DNA of 64,000 nt from a bacterium (lineage in GTDB: Bacteria; UBP15; UBA6099): contig JAKQPS010000001.1 of assembly GCA_029564595.1 (NCBI GenBank), positions 1-64,000 of the forward strand, read 5' to 3'. Below are positions 27,203 through 34,375 of this stretch, piece after piece. The translations under genes and the position numbers were made by a program. How positions within the stretch are numbered: position 1 is the first letter of the stretch; every line of letters begins with the position of its first letter. The notes under the pieces were generated by a model. The model had not been told where the DNA came from and ran no database searches. It saw nothing but the letters and a program-made list of their open reading frames with translations.

Positions 27203-27668
27203 GGGGCTCGCGGCTCTGGCGGTTCTCGTCGTGTCCGTCTTTATCGCCGGATGCGGAGGCGGGGGAGGCGGAGGCGGAGCGGCCGCGCCCGTTGCGGTTC
27301 CATCCCTGTCTTTTGTCAATCCGCAAAACGGGGCCTCGATCTCAGACATAGATTTCAGAAGCGAAAATTTTCAGATAACTGCCGCGTTCTCAGGCTCCGG
27401 CCCGGCGAACGCTTCCACTCTCGTCGTCACTTTAAAGATGGACTCCGACGCCGCGCAGAACATCGCGCAATACTTTTCTATATCGGGCAATGAGATCTCA
27501 AGCTCAGATATATACGAGTTTAACAGGAGCCTTTTTGATTTGCCCTCAAACGACATTGTTAGGACGATGCGCCTGACCGCTTCCGTCAAAGACGCGGCAG
27601 GAAGAACGGCGACCTCGCAAATCGAGTTCGAAGTATATCCCGACGCGGGCCTCCCGCCTCCGGGTTGA
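27189..27668 (+). CDS. Small Ig-like lipoprotein
   Basis: 159 residues. The signal peptide ends with a lipobox (VFIAGCGGG, Cys near residue 22) and a Gly run (GGGGGGGG) forming a flexible linker. The body is a single Ig-like beta-sandwich (PQNGASISDIDFRSENFQI ... LTASVKDAAGRTATSQIEF). The start overlaps the previous gene by 14 bases. It is the last gene of the exported-protein locus and probably a lipid-anchored accessory of it. The family is too generic for a function. Confidence 0.6.
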   Translation: MAANKGLAALAVLVVSVFIAGCGGGGGGGGAAAPVAVPSLSFVNPQNGASISDIDFRSENFQITAAFSGSGPANASTLVVTLKMDSDAAQNIAQYFSISGNEISSSDIYEFNRSLFDLPSNDIVRTMRLTASVKDAAGRTATSQIEFEVYPDAGLPPPG

Positions 27669-27738
27669 GGCGTTTAACAAACTGCACAATAGCTCCATGA
27701 CGCTCACAGATTAAATTCTGTTGGTTTTACTCATCGCA

Positions 27739-27761
27739 CACCCGCAACATGGTTGCGGGTG
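27739..27761. repeat. Perfect palindrome CACCCGCAAC/GTTGCGGGTG
   Basis: Ten-base arms around ATG. It is another REP-like element class. Confidence 0.6.
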
Positions 27762-27812
27762 CCACCCGGAACAATAGGCAATATCAAATAATGTTTGGCG
27801 CAACAATGAAAA

Positions 27813-27915
27813 GAGCCGATTTTGAAAAGAACGAAGTTCGTCAAAATCGGCGCATAAGAGTTTTTTTGGAAGGGGCGCGGGGAAACCTATTTTTTGCAAA
27901 AAAATGGTTTCCCCG
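27813..27915 (+). repeat. Dispersed two-hairpin repeat, copy 3
   Basis: The best-conserved match to copy 2 (4418-4520): GAGCCGATTTT, ACGAAGTTCG, AAAATCGGCG, AAGAGTTTTTTTGGAAGGGG, then the GGGGAAACC/GGTTTCCCC hairpin with a TTTTTTGCAAAAAAA centre. Confidence 0.85.
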
Positions 27916-27963
27916 AAAAACATTTCCCGTTCTAATCCGCTATCCCATTGCAACTTAAACTGG

Positions 27964-28719
27964 TCAGATGCGCGGAGGGGTATCGGGGATGACGTCGCCG
28001 GGAGCCTTCGGCAGGTAGTCGGGTTTGACTCTGAACTGAGCGGCGAAAAGATCGTCCGAAGCGGTAGGCCTCTGCGTTTCCAACTGTTTAAGCATCGACC
28101 TGACGAACTCGCGTTTAGAGTCGTCCTCGTGAGGACATCCGGCTTCCAAACTTGCGATGTTTTGCTCATCGGCGAACTTCTTCACCGTGTGGTCTCTTAT
28201 GTAGTACAGGGGACGGATAAAATGGTATTCGCCTTTGAAAAGTTCTTGCACGGGAAGCATGGCGGCCACCTCTCGGTTGTAAAACAAGTTGAGAAGGAAC
28301 GATTCGACGGCGTCGTCTCTATGGTGGGCGAGGATGATTTTGCGGCAGCCCAGTGACTGAGCGGTTTCCAGAAGAGCCTTGCGCCGCTTGCGGGAGCACA
28401 GGAAACAGGGCCGTTTTTTCTGCCCGGTCGATTCGGCGAAGATGTCGGTTTTTACAATGTGGATGTCGAGGCCGGAACGGGAGAACCATTCTCTGATCGG
28501 CTCCGAGTCGTGTCCCGGCGTCCCAATGTCGATGTGAGCGTATTCTACATGGAAGTCTTTGGTCATACGCACGAACGGCCCCCGAAGCAGGCGGGACATC
28601 GCGAGGCTGTCGCGCCCGCCGGATACCGCCATGAGAACGCGGTCGCCGGGGGATATCATGTTGAAATCGACCGCGGCTTTTTCCATCCATTTGCGAAGGT
28701 GTTGTTCGAGAGGTGTCAT
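27964..28719 (-). CDS. ttcA: TtcA-like tRNA 2-thiolation PP-loop ATPase
   Basis: 251 residues. PP-loop motif SGGRDS at residues 33-38, a C-F-L-C pair at 105-108 within CFLCSRKRR, the AHHRDDAVES motif (131-140) and a further Cys at 195 (EAGCPHED). This set is that of TtcA, which thiolates cytidine 32 of certain tRNAs with an Fe-S cluster held by these cysteines. Its minus-strand neighbour 28754-29032 is a zinc-ribbon protein transcribed first, 34 bases away, so they may be co-transcribed. The gene ends near the dispersed repeat. Confidence 0.85.
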   Translation of the reverse strand: MTPLEQHLRKWMEKAAVDFNMISPGDRVLMAVSGGRDSLAMSRLLRGPFVRMTKDFHVEYAHIDIGTPGHDSEPIREWFSRSGLDIHIVKTDIFAESTGQKKRPCFLCSRKRRKALLETAQSLGCRKIILAHHRDDAVESFLLNLFYNREVAAMLPVQELFKGEYHFIRPLYYIRDHTVKKFADEQNIASLEAGCPHEDDSKREFVRSMLKQLETQRPTASDDLFAAQFRVKPDYLPKAPGDVIPDTPPRI

Positions 28720-28753
28720 AAGATGCCGCCGGTTGAAACGGGGAGAGGGGTTT

Positions 28754-29032
28754 TCACGCGCCGGGTTTAGAGCGTTTTTTCCGGATGGGCCTGAAAGTGA
28801 ATTTCGGCGCGCCGCAGGATGTGCAGAAGTCCGGGCATTTCTCGTCCGGGTAGATGGAGCTTTCGGCCAGAATCTCGCAGAGCCGGCATTCCCAGCTCGT
28901 CACGGCGCGAATGTCCGCCCCGCATTTGCCGCAGAAGCTGTGGCCTTCCTCTCCTTCGTGGCGGCAGTCCTTCCGCTTCTCCAGCATCGGGATAAGCTCT
29001 TGTTTTATGAATTCGATAATTTCCCGCATCAT
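28754..29032 (-). CDS. Zinc-ribbon protein
   Basis: 92 residues. Two cysteine blocks: a first with CRHEGEEGHSFCGKCGAD, then WECRLCEIL, and a last with KCPDFCTSCGAP. The CxxC pairs (CGKC, CRLC, CTSC) are typical zinc ribbons. The N terminus is a helix (IIEFIKQELIPMLEK) and the tail is basic (RPIRKKRSKP), so nucleic-acid or protein binding is plausible. It is directly upstream of ttcA on the same strand, and thiolation enzymes of the related TtuA/Ncs6 group carry zinc ribbons as domains. A partnership is inference only. Confidence 0.65.
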   Translation of the reverse strand: MMREIIEFIKQELIPMLEKRKDCRHEGEEGHSFCGKCGADIRAVTSWECRLCEILAESSIYPDEKCPDFCTSCGAPKFTFRPIRKKRSKPGA

Positions 29033-29183
29033 GGGATGATTATAGACTCGCGCCGCTTCCCGCGCAACAATGCGCAGGCGCGCGCCGTTTGCCTCTCTTC
29101 GCGGAATATTGTTGATGAAAGAGCGCCCGTGAAGGTATTATTCATGGATGAACGCGCGCAAGCGCGGAGGAGACGCGGACCGC

Positions 29184-30098
29184 ATGGCAAAAAAGGAAAC
29201 CGAGACAAATGGAGCGGATTCGCGCGCGGCGGGCCGGATCGTGGACGCTCACGTCCATATCATCCCTCCCGAACGAATGGCCGGGCTGATGCGGTGGATT
29301 CACCGCGCTTTCCCCGGCCACCCTGTCCCCGCAGATATAGACGGCGAAGGGACTCTCGCGGACATCGAGGCGGGGGGCGCTTGCAGGTTTTTCAACATGG
29401 CATATCCTCTCACGCTGGACGAGACGGACGCGCTGAACCATTTCAATTTCGAGCTGACCCGCAAACTGCCGCAAGCCGTCGGCTGGGGTTCGCTCCACCC
29501 GGAGAACCCGGACCGCGCCGGGATAACGCGTAGATGCCTGTCAGAACAAGGTTTCATCGGGATGAAGTTCCACCCTTTCGTTCAGAAGTTTTCGATATTC
29601 GACCAGAGGATGACGCCGGTGTATGAGACGCTCAGCGAGATGAAGCGCCCGCTGATTATCCACACCGGTTTCGACGAGTTTTACCGAACGTCGATGCCCG
29701 CGCGCGATGTAAGTCGGCTGATATCCTCTTATCCTGACATGCCGGTGGTCATCTCCCACATGCTTTTTCCCGACATCGGCGGAGCGTTCGACATAATGGA
29801 AGAGTTCCCGTCCGCGCTGGGCGATTTGACCAATGTGCCGGGGGCGTTGCGGCTCCTCGCGCTTTCTAAAGGCCTAGCGTTTCACGAGACGCCGGAAATG
29901 GCCGCTCTCGAAAAGAGAATCCCGGCGTTCGCCGATAGGTTGCTGTTCGGCTCCGACCATCCGGCGGGCATGGGCGGGTACGGCGAGATATACGGCGATT
30001 TCTTCAATATCCGGATGGCGGAGCGGGACAGGGAATCGATACTTCGCGGCAACGCGGAGGCCATTGTGGAGCGCTATCTTCCCGGCAGATGGGACTGA
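29184..30098 (+). CDS. Amidohydrolase-family (TIM-barrel) metallohydrolase
   Basis: About 304 residues from ATG 29184, which has a GGAGGAG site 11 bases upstream. The longer start at 29148 adds 12 basic residues. Metal-site motifs of the amidohydrolase-2 group are visible: DAHVHII, MKFHPFVQKF, PLIIHTGFDEF and LLFGSDHP. It is an exchange or decarboxylase-type metallohydrolase with unknown substrate. It is first of four same-strand genes ending at 33115, with 30-50-base gaps, together with a GH2 glycosidase, a membrane protein and a metallo-beta-lactamase-fold protein. Confidence 0.75.
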   Translation: MAKKETETNGADSRAAGRIVDAHVHIIPPERMAGLMRWIHRAFPGHPVPADIDGEGTLADIEAGGACRFFNMAYPLTLDETDALNHFNFELTRKLPQAVGWGSLHPENPDRAGITRRCLSEQGFIGMKFHPFVQKFSIFDQRMTPVYETLSEMKRPLIIHTGFDEFYRTSMPARDVSRLISSYPDMPVVISHMLFPDIGGAFDIMEEFPSALGDLTNVPGALRLLALSKGLAFHETPEMAALEKRIPAFADRLLFGSDHPAGMGGYGEIYGDFFNIRMAERDRESILRGNAEAIVERYLPGRWD

Positions 30099-30139
30099 AC
30101 GGAAGCGGCGGATAAATTAAGGACGGAGAACAATTCGCT

Positions 30140-31945
30140 ATGAAGATATCAATCGGAGGAATGTGGCGCGGCAGGCCTGACCCTTCGCGCATAGGCGAGA
30201 AAGAGGGCTGGTTCGCCGAGGAGAACAGCGGCGCGGGTGCGCCCGGATGGAGCGCCGCGAAAGTCCCCTCCTGCTGGAACTGCGACCCCAAGTTAGAGCG
30301 GTACGAAGGGACATTCTGGTACGCGACGGACTTTTCAGCGCCCGAAGACAGGCCCGCGCGCGAGACCGAAATTTACATCCGTTTCCTTGCCGCCAACTAT
30401 CTATGCCGCGTGTGGCTCAACGGCGCGCCGCTCGGCGAGCACGAAGGCGGTTTCCTCCCGTTCGAGTTCAAGGCTACGCCGGACTGTTTCGGCAGAGTCA
30501 ACCGCCTCGTCGCGATGGTGGAGAACTTCCGTTCTCCCCGCAGGATACCCGGCGAGGTTTTCGACTGGTTCAACTATGGCGGAATAGTCAGGGATGTCGA
30601 GATTCACACTCGGTCCCCCCGCCGGTTCGACGCCGTCAGGATAACCACCGAACTGAGCGCAGGTGGAGGGGCGGTCGCGAGGGTCGAATACTCCCGCAAA
30701 TTCGCGTTCCCTTTCGATTGGCGGTTGACGGACGCAGACGGCGCGGTCGTCGCTTCAGGCTCGGTGGAAAGCGCGTCGCCCGGCGGCAGCATCCGCATCA
30801 GCGTCGAAAACGCCAGACTGTGGAGTCCGGACGACCCGCACCTGCACAACCTTGAGTTTGCGCCCCGCGAAGGCTCGGAAGCCGACCCGTTCTCGACCCG
30901 CGTTGGAATCCGCGAGATAAAAGCTGACGACGCGAAGCTATTGCTTAACGGCAAACAGATAAAACTGCGCGGCGTCAGCCTCCACGAAGAGCAGGTCCCG
31001 CACGGGAGGTCGATGCCTCCGGAGCGGCGGCGCAGGGACGTCAGGGATATAAAGGCTCTGGGTTTCAACGCGCTGAGGACGGCTCACTACACGCACGACG
31101 AGGCTCTGCTCGACGCGGCGGACGAGGAGGGCCTTCTGGTTTTCGAGGAAATCCCCGTATATTGGGATTTGGATTACGCGAGCGAAAAACTGCGCGGGAC
31201 AGCCGCCAAAATGACCAGAGACATGATATCGCGCGACTTCAATCATCCCTGCGTCATCCTGTGGTCGGTCGGAAACGAAGTCCCGGTCGAGAACCCCCGC
31301 TGCGACAGCTTGATGAGAGAGTTGATGGAGCTCGCGCGCGCCCTCGACCCGACGCGGCTCGCCTCCTACGTCTCCTGCCGGTTCATCTCGGACACCACCC
31401 GGCGCGCGTCCGACGTCTGCTGCGTCAACTGTTACGTCGGTTGGTACTACGGGGAAAAGAAGTCGCTCGCGCCCCTCATGGAAATGACCCGGACGACCGC
31501 CCCTGACAAACCGTGGATCGTCACCGAGTTCGGCGCCTGCGCCAAGTTAGGATTCCGCAACGCCGCAAACGTCAAATTCTCTGAAGAGTTCCAGCGCGAT
31601 TTCCTTTCGCACTATATCTCCGTTCTCAACGGCATGGACTGGATTTCGGGTTGGTTTATCTGGATTTACAGGGATTTCAGGAGTCCCATCCGGCTTAATC
31701 AGTATCAGAAGGGGTTCAACCGCAAAGGCATAGTCAGCGAAGTGAACGAAATGAAGATATCGGCGGAAGAAATGTCGAAAATAATCAACGCGGAGAAAAG
31801 ATCGAGGCCGCTTTCCGGGGTGGGATGGAAGGCCGGGCTGTGCGTCGTGCTCGAAAAGGCCGCGTTCGGGATTGCGATGCCGTTCATTTCTAAATCTCAG
31901 CGGGATCAGTACAATAAATATTACAGGCGGGACGCGGAACTGTAG
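30140..31945 (+). CDS. Glycoside hydrolase family 2 protein
   Basis: 601 residues, with the GH2 order: sugar-binding-like jelly roll (about 1-155, EIYIRFLAANYLCRVWLNG ... EHEGGFLPFEF), a middle Ig-like domain (about 160-260) and a TIM barrel (from about 262). The acid/base is in WSVGNEVP (E380) and the nucleophile in IVTEFGA (E463), 83 residues apart, as in other GH2 enzymes. Short of the large LacZ type, it is nearer the beta-glucuronidase/mannosidase-like small members. There is no signal peptide, so it is cytoplasmic, and the substrate cannot be told. It has a hydrophobic C-terminal tail (LCVVLEKAAFGIAMPF). Confidence 0.82.
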   Translation: MKISIGGMWRGRPDPSRIGEKEGWFAEENSGAGAPGWSAAKVPSCWNCDPKLERYEGTFWYATDFSAPEDRPARETEIYIRFLAANYLCRVWLNGAPLGEHEGGFLPFEFKATPDCFGRVNRLVAMVENFRSPRRIPGEVFDWFNYGGIVRDVEIHTRSPRRFDAVRITTELSAGGGAVARVEYSRKFAFPFDWRLTDADGAVVASGSVESASPGGSIRISVENARLWSPDDPHLHNLEFAPREGSEADPFSTRVGIREIKADDAKLLLNGKQIKLRGVSLHEEQVPHGRSMPPERRRRDVRDIKALGFNALRTAHYTHDEALLDAADEEGLLVFEEIPVYWDLDYASEKLRGTAAKMTRDMISRDFNHPCVILWSVGNEVPVENPRCDSLMRELMELARALDPTRLASYVSCRFISDTTRRASDVCCVNCYVGWYYGEKKSLAPLMEMTRTTAPDKPWIVTEFGACAKLGFRNAANVKFSEEFQRDFLSHYISVLNGMDWISGWFIWIYRDFRSPIRLNQYQKGFNRKGIVSEVNEMKISAEEMSKIINAEKRSRPLSGVGWKAGLCVVLEKAAFGIAMPFISKSQRDQYNKYYRRDAEL

Positions 31946-31993
31946 TTTTTTTGCCGACGCAGGTTAGCGGCTCGCCGCCGGGAGGCGTCTGCC

Positions 31994-32374
31994 ATGAAAT
32001 GGAGAACCATTGCGGGGCTTTACGCTATCGCCGTTTCAATTTTTATGTTCTGGATTTGGATGTATTTCGCGATAACGAACAATGTCCCGTTCTTCGAGGA
32101 GCGGCCGCTGGAGATGTCGCTTCACATAGCGGCGGAGATGATGACGTGCATGGCGCTGCTGGCGGGCGGCATAGGGTTGCTGAAAAGCATATCATGGGGC
32201 CGGAGCGTTTATTTCCTCGGCATGGGCATGCTCGCGTACGCGCTGGTGAACAGTCCGGGGATGTACGTCGAGAGCGGAATGACTCTTATGGCCGCCGTTT
32301 TCCCGCCTTCGTTTCTCGTTGCGGTCGTTTTTATTGTCGTTCCGTTGATAAAAATGGCAAAAGACGACTTCTGA
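31994..32374 (+). CDS. Small four-helix membrane protein
   Basis: 126 residues with four predicted transmembrane helices (about 8-28, 45-65, 70-90 and 98-118), a Met-rich segment (LHIAAEMMTCMALLAG) and a basic end (IKMAKDDF). Preceded by GGGAGG at a good ribosome-site distance. Third gene of the 29184-33115 unit. I do not recognise a family. Confidence 0.55.
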   Translation: MKWRTIAGLYAIAVSIFMFWIWMYFAITNNVPFFEERPLEMSLHIAAEMMTCMALLAGGIGLLKSISWGRSVYFLGMGMLAYALVNSPGMYVESGMTLMAAVFPPSFLVAVVFIVVPLIKMAKDDF

Positions 32375-32404
32375 CGCGGACGAACCGGATGCGGGAGCGG
32401 ACTA

Positions 32405-33115
32405 ATGGAAATAATTCCGATTAAATATGGAAACCTGATGGGGTCGCCGGACATGAAGGCGGCTTTGTTCGCGGCGGGAACATCCACCCCGGAAGCGGAC
32501 GCCGTGTGGGACGACCTCGCGGAGATAAAAATCCGCATGGGCCAGAACGGGGCTTCAACATCCCTGCTGATAAAAGAGAGCGGACACCCCTTGTTTCCGG
32601 CGGTGGTTGACCTGTCGTTCATCTGCGCCGACCCGGAAATGAGAGGCGAAAAATCCGTCGCCGCCGCGCTCGCCGCCCTCGATTCTAATGGCGTCTCCCC
32701 CGGCGAACTGAAGAGCCTTTTCGTGACCCATCCCCACGCAGACCACTTCGACCCGCGACTGACAGCGATGTTGCCGAACGCGCGCGTCTTTGCTCATCCC
32801 GCTTCGCGCATCCCCGGAGCCGAACCTCTCGACATGTCGTCGCTGCCCGCGTGGATGACCTGTCTGAACACGCCGGGGCACGGAACGCCGCATTGCAGCT
32901 ACATATTCGACGCGGCGCAGTGGGACCTCGCCATCGCCGCCGCCGGAGACCTCGTCATGAGCCATGCCCACTACCTGAGCATGGACAAGCCCCTTGCGTA
33001 CGCGGACCCTGAAGCCGGGCGCGCCAGCGTCCGCGCGCTCCTCGACGCCCTTTCCGCCCGCAACCTCAAATACCGCATGGTCATCCCCGGCCACGACATG
33101 CCTTTCTTCGTCTGA
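32405..33115 (+). CDS. Metallo-beta-lactamase-fold hydrolase
   Basis: 236 residues. The metal motif is FVTHPHADHFD (about 102-112: H-x-H-x-D-H), followed by TPGHGTPHCSY, with further metal ligands plausible in AGDLVMSHAHYL and the C-terminal PGHDMPFF. The fold hydrolyses thioesters, lactones, phosphodiesters or similar bonds. It is the last gene of the four-gene unit, where a sugar or aromatic catabolism role would fit all members, though not proven. Confidence 0.78.
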   Translation: MEIIPIKYGNLMGSPDMKAALFAAGTSTPEADAVWDDLAEIKIRMGQNGASTSLLIKESGHPLFPAVVDLSFICADPEMRGEKSVAAALAALDSNGVSPGELKSLFVTHPHADHFDPRLTAMLPNARVFAHPASRIPGAEPLDMSSLPAWMTCLNTPGHGTPHCSYIFDAAQWDLAIAAAGDLVMSHAHYLSMDKPLAYADPEAGRASVRALLDALSARNLKYRMVIPGHDMPFFV

Positions 33116-33251
33116 CGCCCCAAGCGGACATTGTTCTTCATCCGCCAACGTCGTTGGATATTTTGTAACAAACAAAGAAATATTCCGTATGTGTTTTATA
33201 ATAACGGTCATGATATAGTAAATAACTATAATTCAGAAAAGGAGGTGTCGC
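33116..33251. promoter_or_regulatory. Leader of the selenoprotein peroxiredoxin gene
   Basis: TATAAT hexamers at 33197-33202 and 33227-33232, and a perfect palindrome TATAGT-AAATA-ACTATA at 33214-33230 just before the AAAGGAGGT ribosome site. The palindrome overlaps the second TATAAT and could be an operator. No clear -35 pairs with either hexamer. Confidence 0.4.
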
Positions 33252-33968
33252 ATGGCGGGAAAACCGACGAAATGTGTTGAACCGGCAGGAGGGCCTGTTG
33301 TCGCGGAGCGAAGCTCTGAAAAGCCGATTACAACACAAGAAAAGGAGGCGAAAACCATGACGGCGAGAGTGGGAGGTCCGGCTCCCGATTTCGAGGCGGG
33401 AGCGTACTTCAACGGGCAGTTCCAGAACATCAAGCTATCAGACTACAAAGGGAAATGGGTGGCGCTTTGTTTTTATCCGGGCGACTTCACCTTCGTTTGA
33501 CCGACTGAATTGAGCGCGGTCGCGCTCAAATACAATGATTTGAAGAAACTCGGCGTGAATGTTCTCGCGATGAGCGCGGACAGCAGGTTCTCGCACAAAG
33601 TATGGCACGAGGAAGAGCTTTCAAAGATGGTTAAGGGCGGGATGCCGTTCCCTATGTTGTCTGACGCTGGCGGCAGAATAGGAAGCGTCTATGGAGTCTA
33701 TGACGATGCAAGCGGCGTCAATATCCGAGGCCGTTTTCTCATCGATCCGGATGGAATCATTCAAGCCGTCGAGATTATGACTCCTCCGGTGGGAAGGAAT
33801 TTCTCCGAACTGATAAGGCAGGCACAGGCGTTTCAGCTTGTAAGGAAAACCAAAGGGCAGGAAGTTACTCCCGCAGGCTGGAGACCCGGAAAGAAAACGC
33901 TGAAACCCGGCCCGGACCTCGTCGGAAAAGTATGGACGAAATGGAAACCCGAAGAAGCTTTCGAGTAA
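33252..33968 (+). CDS. prxU: Selenocysteine-containing peroxiredoxin (in-frame UGA at 33498-33500)
   Basis: Full product 238 residues with Sec at codon 83. Without recoding it would appear as two broken pieces, split by TGA at 33498-33500. The UGA lies in GDFTFV-U-PTEL, exactly where AhpC/TSA peroxiredoxins have the peroxidatic Cys (TFVCPTE), and the frame continues with [11 protein letters not shown] and VGGRF-like substrate motifs. A SECIS-like hairpin follows (33510-33529). The C-terminal resolving Cys of 2-Cys enzymes is replaced by Thr (EVTPAGWRP), as I recall for Geobacter-type Sec peroxiredoxins, whose N terminus (AERSSEKP) it also shares. Start: ATG 33252 with AAAGGAGGT. A second ATG at 33357 also has an AAAGGAGG and would place Sec at 48. 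It needs selA, selB, selC and selD elsewhere. Confidence 0.92.
33510..33529 (+). promoter_or_regulatory. Bacterial SECIS-like hairpin
   Basis: TTGAGCGC-GGTC-GCGCTCAA, eight base pairs around a GGUC tetraloop (or nine pairs closed by G-C), starting 9 bases after the UGA. The apical loop is 18-21 bases from the UGA and begins with G, as in the bacterial SECIS model (loop 16-37 bases downstream, a G in the first two loop positions). Confidence 0.8.
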
Positions 33969-33991
33969 TTGTCGAAAGCGAAAACGGAAAT

Positions 33992-34020
33992 AAAAAACCG
34001 GCTCAATGCCGGTTTTTTTT
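33992..34020 (+). terminator. Rho-independent terminator after the peroxiredoxin gene
   Basis: CCGGC-TCAAT-GCCGG stem flanked by an A-run before and TTTTTTTT after, ending 52 bases past the stop codon. Confidence 0.85.
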
Positions 34021-34243
34021 ATCCCGAATCCTTCATTAGGATTCGGGTTAAAACGAAACTAACCCTTTCATACCTGAATTCAGACTTGCAACCCCCCGGT
34101 TTGCTGGATTGTTTACATCGACTTTTCAACAGATAAATTGTCAGTATCAGAATAGTGTGGATTCATCCCGGCTTCATCATATTTATGACAATGCTGACGA
34201 TTGAAAACCTGTTCCAGACAAGCTTCGAAACGTCCATGCACTA

Positions 34244-34262
34244 TCCCTATCAATGATAGAGC
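34244..34262. promoter_or_regulatory. TetR-operator-like palindrome
   Basis: TCCCTATCAATGATAGAGC, with the palindromic core CTATCA-A-TGATAG (34247-34259). It matches the Tn10 tetO2 sequence (TCCCTATCAGTGATAGAGA) at 17 of 19 positions by my comparison from memory. No tetR gene is in the window. It lies 55-40 bases before the -10 box of the ATPase operon. Confidence 0.4.
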
Positions 34263-34278
34263 GTTGTTATTTATAAAA

Positions 34279-34315
34279 CGCACTAAAAATAAGTGCGCAT
34301 TATATAATAGTGCGC
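34279..34315 (+). promoter_or_regulatory. Promoter with three AGTGCG half-sites
   Basis: CGCACT (34279-34284) and AGTGCGC (34292-34298) form an inverted repeat; a second AGTGCGC lies at 34309-34315. A perfect -10 TATAAT (34303-34308) sits between the two direct copies, so a protein bound to these sites would cover the promoter. The ATG is at 34376. Confidence 0.5.
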
Positions 34316-34375
34316 TATGCTTGACGATATGGCATTCTCCGTTTAAACTATGATTAATCTTTAGGGGGTGGTCTC

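Larger units (their letters stand above)
27669..27963. other. Convergent intergenic region with two repeat types
   Basis: Holds a perfect palindrome CACCCGCAAC-ATG-GTTGCGGGTG (27739-27761) and the dispersed two-hairpin repeat (27813-27915). No gene is visible. Confidence 0.7.
33969..34375. other. Intergenic region before the two-ATPase operon
   Basis: About 400 AT-rich bases: the terminator at 33992-34020, a hairpin CCCGAATCC-TTCATTA-GGATTCGGG (34023-34047), a TetR-operator-like palindrome (34244-34262), three AGTGCG half-sites (34279-34315) and a -10 box. No gene is visible. Confidence 0.65.

Noticed and set aside
33252-33500. Truncated peroxiredoxin pseudogene (first half only)
   Set aside because: The frame continues after the UGA with a full conserved second half and a SECIS-like hairpin, so recoding fits better than a pseudogene.
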